Source: Chitinibacter fontanus | GTDB taxonomy: Bacteria > Pseudomonadota > Gammaproteobacteria > Burkholderiales > Chitinibacteraceae | Length of the DNA stretch: 64,000 nucleotides | NCBI RefSeq assembly: GCF_013423785.1 | Contig: NZ_CP058952.1 | Span: forward strand, 2,321,665 to 2,385,664 | Reading direction: 5' to 3' | In this document: piece after piece, positions 62,571 to 64,000 of the stretch | Position numbering within the stretch: position 1 is the stretch's first letter | Layout: the number at the start of each line of letters is the position of its first letter | The notes under the pieces: model-generated | The model's input: only the letters and a program-made list of their open reading frames with translations | The model's database searches: none | Told to the model about the DNA's origin: nothing | Made by a program: the position numbers and the translations under genes

Positions 62571-63174
62571 GTTGGCTGTAGATCAGCCCGAGCGTAATCA
62601 CCACAATGCTGGCCATTAAATAGCCCGCCAAAATATCGCTGAAATAATGCACGCCCAGCACCAAACGAGCCGCCCCGCTGAGTACGACCCACGTGAGCGC
62701 CAGTAGCAGGCCCACGCGACGAGATGCTGGAAAATGGCGGCTGAAAATAAGCCAGACTAGCACGCCCAAAGTGAGTGCCGCCATCGCATGTCCGCTCGGC
62801 AGCGAATTACCCGTGGTGTGAACCAGATGCTCAAATTCGGGGCGTGGACGGCCAAGGAGCCCTTTGCAAATTGCATTCAGTATCCAGCTCAGTGCTACGC
62901 CGCCCACAATCAAGCCCGCTGCAATGCGGTCTTGCAAACGGAAATACAGAATCAGTGCCAGGCTTGTTGCAATGATTAGGCTGCCCACGCCGCCGCCGAG
63001 TTGGCCGAGTAAAATACTTAGTTGAATGCCGAATGCGCTGTGTGCGTAAGCCCATTGCCCCAGTGCCAAATCAACCGGAGCCAGTCGCGGGTAGTTCAGG
63101 AGCAAAAGTAGCAGCGTAATAGCGCAAGCGAAAAGCGCCGCTATGGCGCGAGGATGTTTGATGTGCATCGCCAT
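62536..63174 (-). CDS. PAP2-family membrane phosphatase
   Basis: A 212-residue polytopic protein with about six helices and the three phosphatidic-acid-phosphatase motifs: KGLLGRPRP (KxxxxxxRP) near 104-112, PSGHAM near 125-130, and ARLVLGVHYFSDILAG (SRxxxxxHxxxD type, Ser replaced by Ala) near 168-183. Likely substrates are undecaprenyl pyrophosphate or lipid phosphates; which one cannot be told. Either ATG 63174 or 63168 could start it, neither with a clear ribosome site. Its last 35 bases overlap the 3' end of dinB. Confidence 0.92.
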   Translation of the reverse strand: MAMHIKHPRAIAALFACAITLLLLLLNYPRLAPVDLALGQWAYAHSAFGIQLSILLGQLGGGVGSLIIATSLALILYFRLQDRIAAGLIVGGVALSWILNAICKGLLGRPRPEFEHLVHTTGNSLPSGHAMAALTLGVLVWLIFSRHFPASRRVGLLLALTWVVLSGAARLVLGVHYFSDILAGYLMASIVVITLGLIYSQLSSPTAAMSRP

Positions 63175-63259
63175 ATTTAATCTAATTTTGTAAAGGCGTG
63201 CACGATACCGAATGCGTATGGGAATGGCATTGTTAGTATTGCCATAGATGATTTTTTTA

Positions 63260-63308
63260 GGGTATAGCTTGGTGGCGCTGCTATATAAAGGGCTATACAG
63301 TCATACCC
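63260..63308. repeat. GGGTAT...ATACCC hairpin, copy upstream of the PAP2 gene
   Basis: GGGTAT (63260-63265) pairs with ATACCC (63303-63308), and GTATAG (63262-63267) can alternatively pair with CTATAC (63293-63298). Lies between the GyrI-like stop and the PAP2 start. Confidence 0.45.
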
Positions 63309-63352
63309 AGTAGGTCAATTAGATATGACTGCCGCTGCTTGGCTAGAGGTAC

Positions 63353-63826
63353 TTATTGGCGCACTTTGACTGGTGCACACAGTCGGCAAGAAAATGCCCC
63401 TGTTTGCTGATCAAAACAATCGGTCGGTAAATAGTGCTCAAAGCCCGCACGTTCACAATCAAACACATAATCACTATTGGGCAACCATTCGGTGAGCAGG
63501 TTTTGCCAAACCGCGCGGCAATCATCAGGTAAGCCAGTAAATTCGGCACAGGCATATAAGCCTCCGGGCATCTCCATCGTCTGCATTTCGCCACTAGCGA
63601 CAAAATCAGCCCCCACTTCAGTCGCGGTGGCGTAGCGACATTGCTCAGGTGGGGTTTGCAGTGGGTTGTCGTAGGAAATGCCGAAATGTTGCAGAAACGG
63701 TAGTTGCAAAGCCTGAAGTTGCCCCATAAATTGCTGCCACAAACGACCAATGCTGTCATCGTAAGGGCCAACCTGGTGCAGATAGGCAACGCGAGTAGGG
63801 GGTAGCTGCTGTACTGTGACTTTCAT
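63353..63826 (-). CDS. GyrI-like (SbmC) effector-binding-fold protein
   Basis: A 157-residue protein of the GyrI-like/AraC-effector-binding fold. It starts at ATG 63826 (GGAG six bases upstream) as MKVTVQQLPPTRVAYLHQVG. Family features are VGPYDDSIGRLWQQF, FGISYDNPLQTPPEQCRYA, MPGGLYACAEFTG and a C-terminal FEHYLPTD. E. coli SbmC protects gyrase from some poisons; many relatives bind small molecules instead, so the role here is open. An 11-bp inverted repeat lies upstream at 63922-63960. Confidence 0.85.
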   Translation of the reverse strand: MKVTVQQLPPTRVAYLHQVGPYDDSIGRLWQQFMGQLQALQLPFLQHFGISYDNPLQTPPEQCRYATATEVGADFVASGEMQTMEMPGGLYACAEFTGLPDDCRAVWQNLLTEWLPNSDYVFDCERAGFEHYLPTDCFDQQTGAFSCRLCAPVKVRQ

Positions 63827-63921
63827 CTGAAGCTCCAAAAGCGCCAAAGAACAGCCATTATCGGCTGATTGCTGGTGGGCGAAAAGCCAGCTGAATGAAT
63901 TTTGTGTTGCGGGCTTGCTTG

Positions 63922-63960
63922 GGTATCTGCCTGAGGGGGGCTTATCTATAGGCAGATACC
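63922..63960. repeat. GGTATCTGCCT...AGGCAGATACC inverted repeat
   Basis: Perfect 11-bp arms (63922-63932 and 63950-63960) with a 17-base loop, upstream of the GyrI-like gene. It belongs by sequence to the GGTAT...ATACC hairpins. The last 24 bases of the window (63977-64000) hold another inverted repeat, AATAAAC/GTTTATT, probably a terminator cut by the edge. Confidence 0.65.
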
Positions 63961-64000
63961 TTGGTTAGGCTTGGATAATAAACACCGTTGGGCGTTTATT

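Overview
The window looks like a 64 kb stretch of chromosome from a betaproteobacterium of the order Neisseriales, in the Chromobacterium / Chitinibacter / Deefgea neighbourhood. That placement is an inference from gene order (dprA-smg-topA; lptD-surA-pdxA-rsmA beside amgK and murU; yqgE-ruvX-pyrB-pyrC-like; pcnB-folK-panB-panC), from the betaproteobacterial character of the proteins, and from a 16S-Ile-Ala-23S-5S rRNA operon. No database search was possible. Most of the window is housekeeping sequence at roughly 50-55% G+C. There is no prophage, transposase, CRISPR array or plasmid module that I can support.

Layout. 1-4.9 kb: end of a LysM protein, dprA, smg, topA. 4.9-9.2 kb: a GAF/PAS/GGDEF/EAL c-di-GMP enzyme, an orphan periplasmic binding protein and an orphan polar amino-acid ABC ATPase. 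9.2-16.7 kb: the envelope cluster lptD-surA-pdxA-rsmA on the minus strand, divergent from amgK-DUF1330-murU (cell-wall sugar recycling). 16.8-24.1 kb: a PHA synthase, transketolase, a Kef-type antiporter and argS. 24.1-28.8 kb is the most accessory-looking part: an AT-rich coiled-coil/TPR membrane protein, a 0.7 kb gene-free block full of hairpins, two PEP-CTERM proteins, a small membrane protein and a DUF2805 protein. 28.8-33.6 kb: a DUF815 ATPase, nth, a PilZ protein and rep. 33.6-39.4 kb: the rRNA operon with promoter, boxA sites and RNase III processing stems.

39.5-48.8 kb: a GlmS-like protein whose glutaminase half has lost its catalytic residues, photolyase, yqgE, ruvX, pyrB with a dihydroorotase-like partner lacking zinc ligands, a cold-shock/DUF1294 membrane protein and an erythromycin-esterase-like lipoprotein. 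48.9-55.7 kb: a PBP5-type carboxypeptidase, a large ImpA-type metalloprotease lipoprotein, a divergent AraC-type regulator with an extra HDOD-like C-terminal domain, and a PhzF protein. 55.9-64 kb: pcnB-folK, panB-panC, a DUF5610-like protein, a second orphan binding protein, dinB, a PAP2 phosphatase and a GyrI-like protein.

Themes. Several genes are catalytically degenerate members of well-known families (GlmS-like, PyrC-like, erythromycin-esterase-like), which suggests altered or structural roles. A family of short intergenic hairpins opening with GGGTAT and closing with ATACC recurs through the window. No complete new system is evident. The best candidates for new biology are the GlmS-like protein, the AraC-HDOD fusion beside the ImpA protease, and the structured non-coding block at 25.4-26.1 kb.
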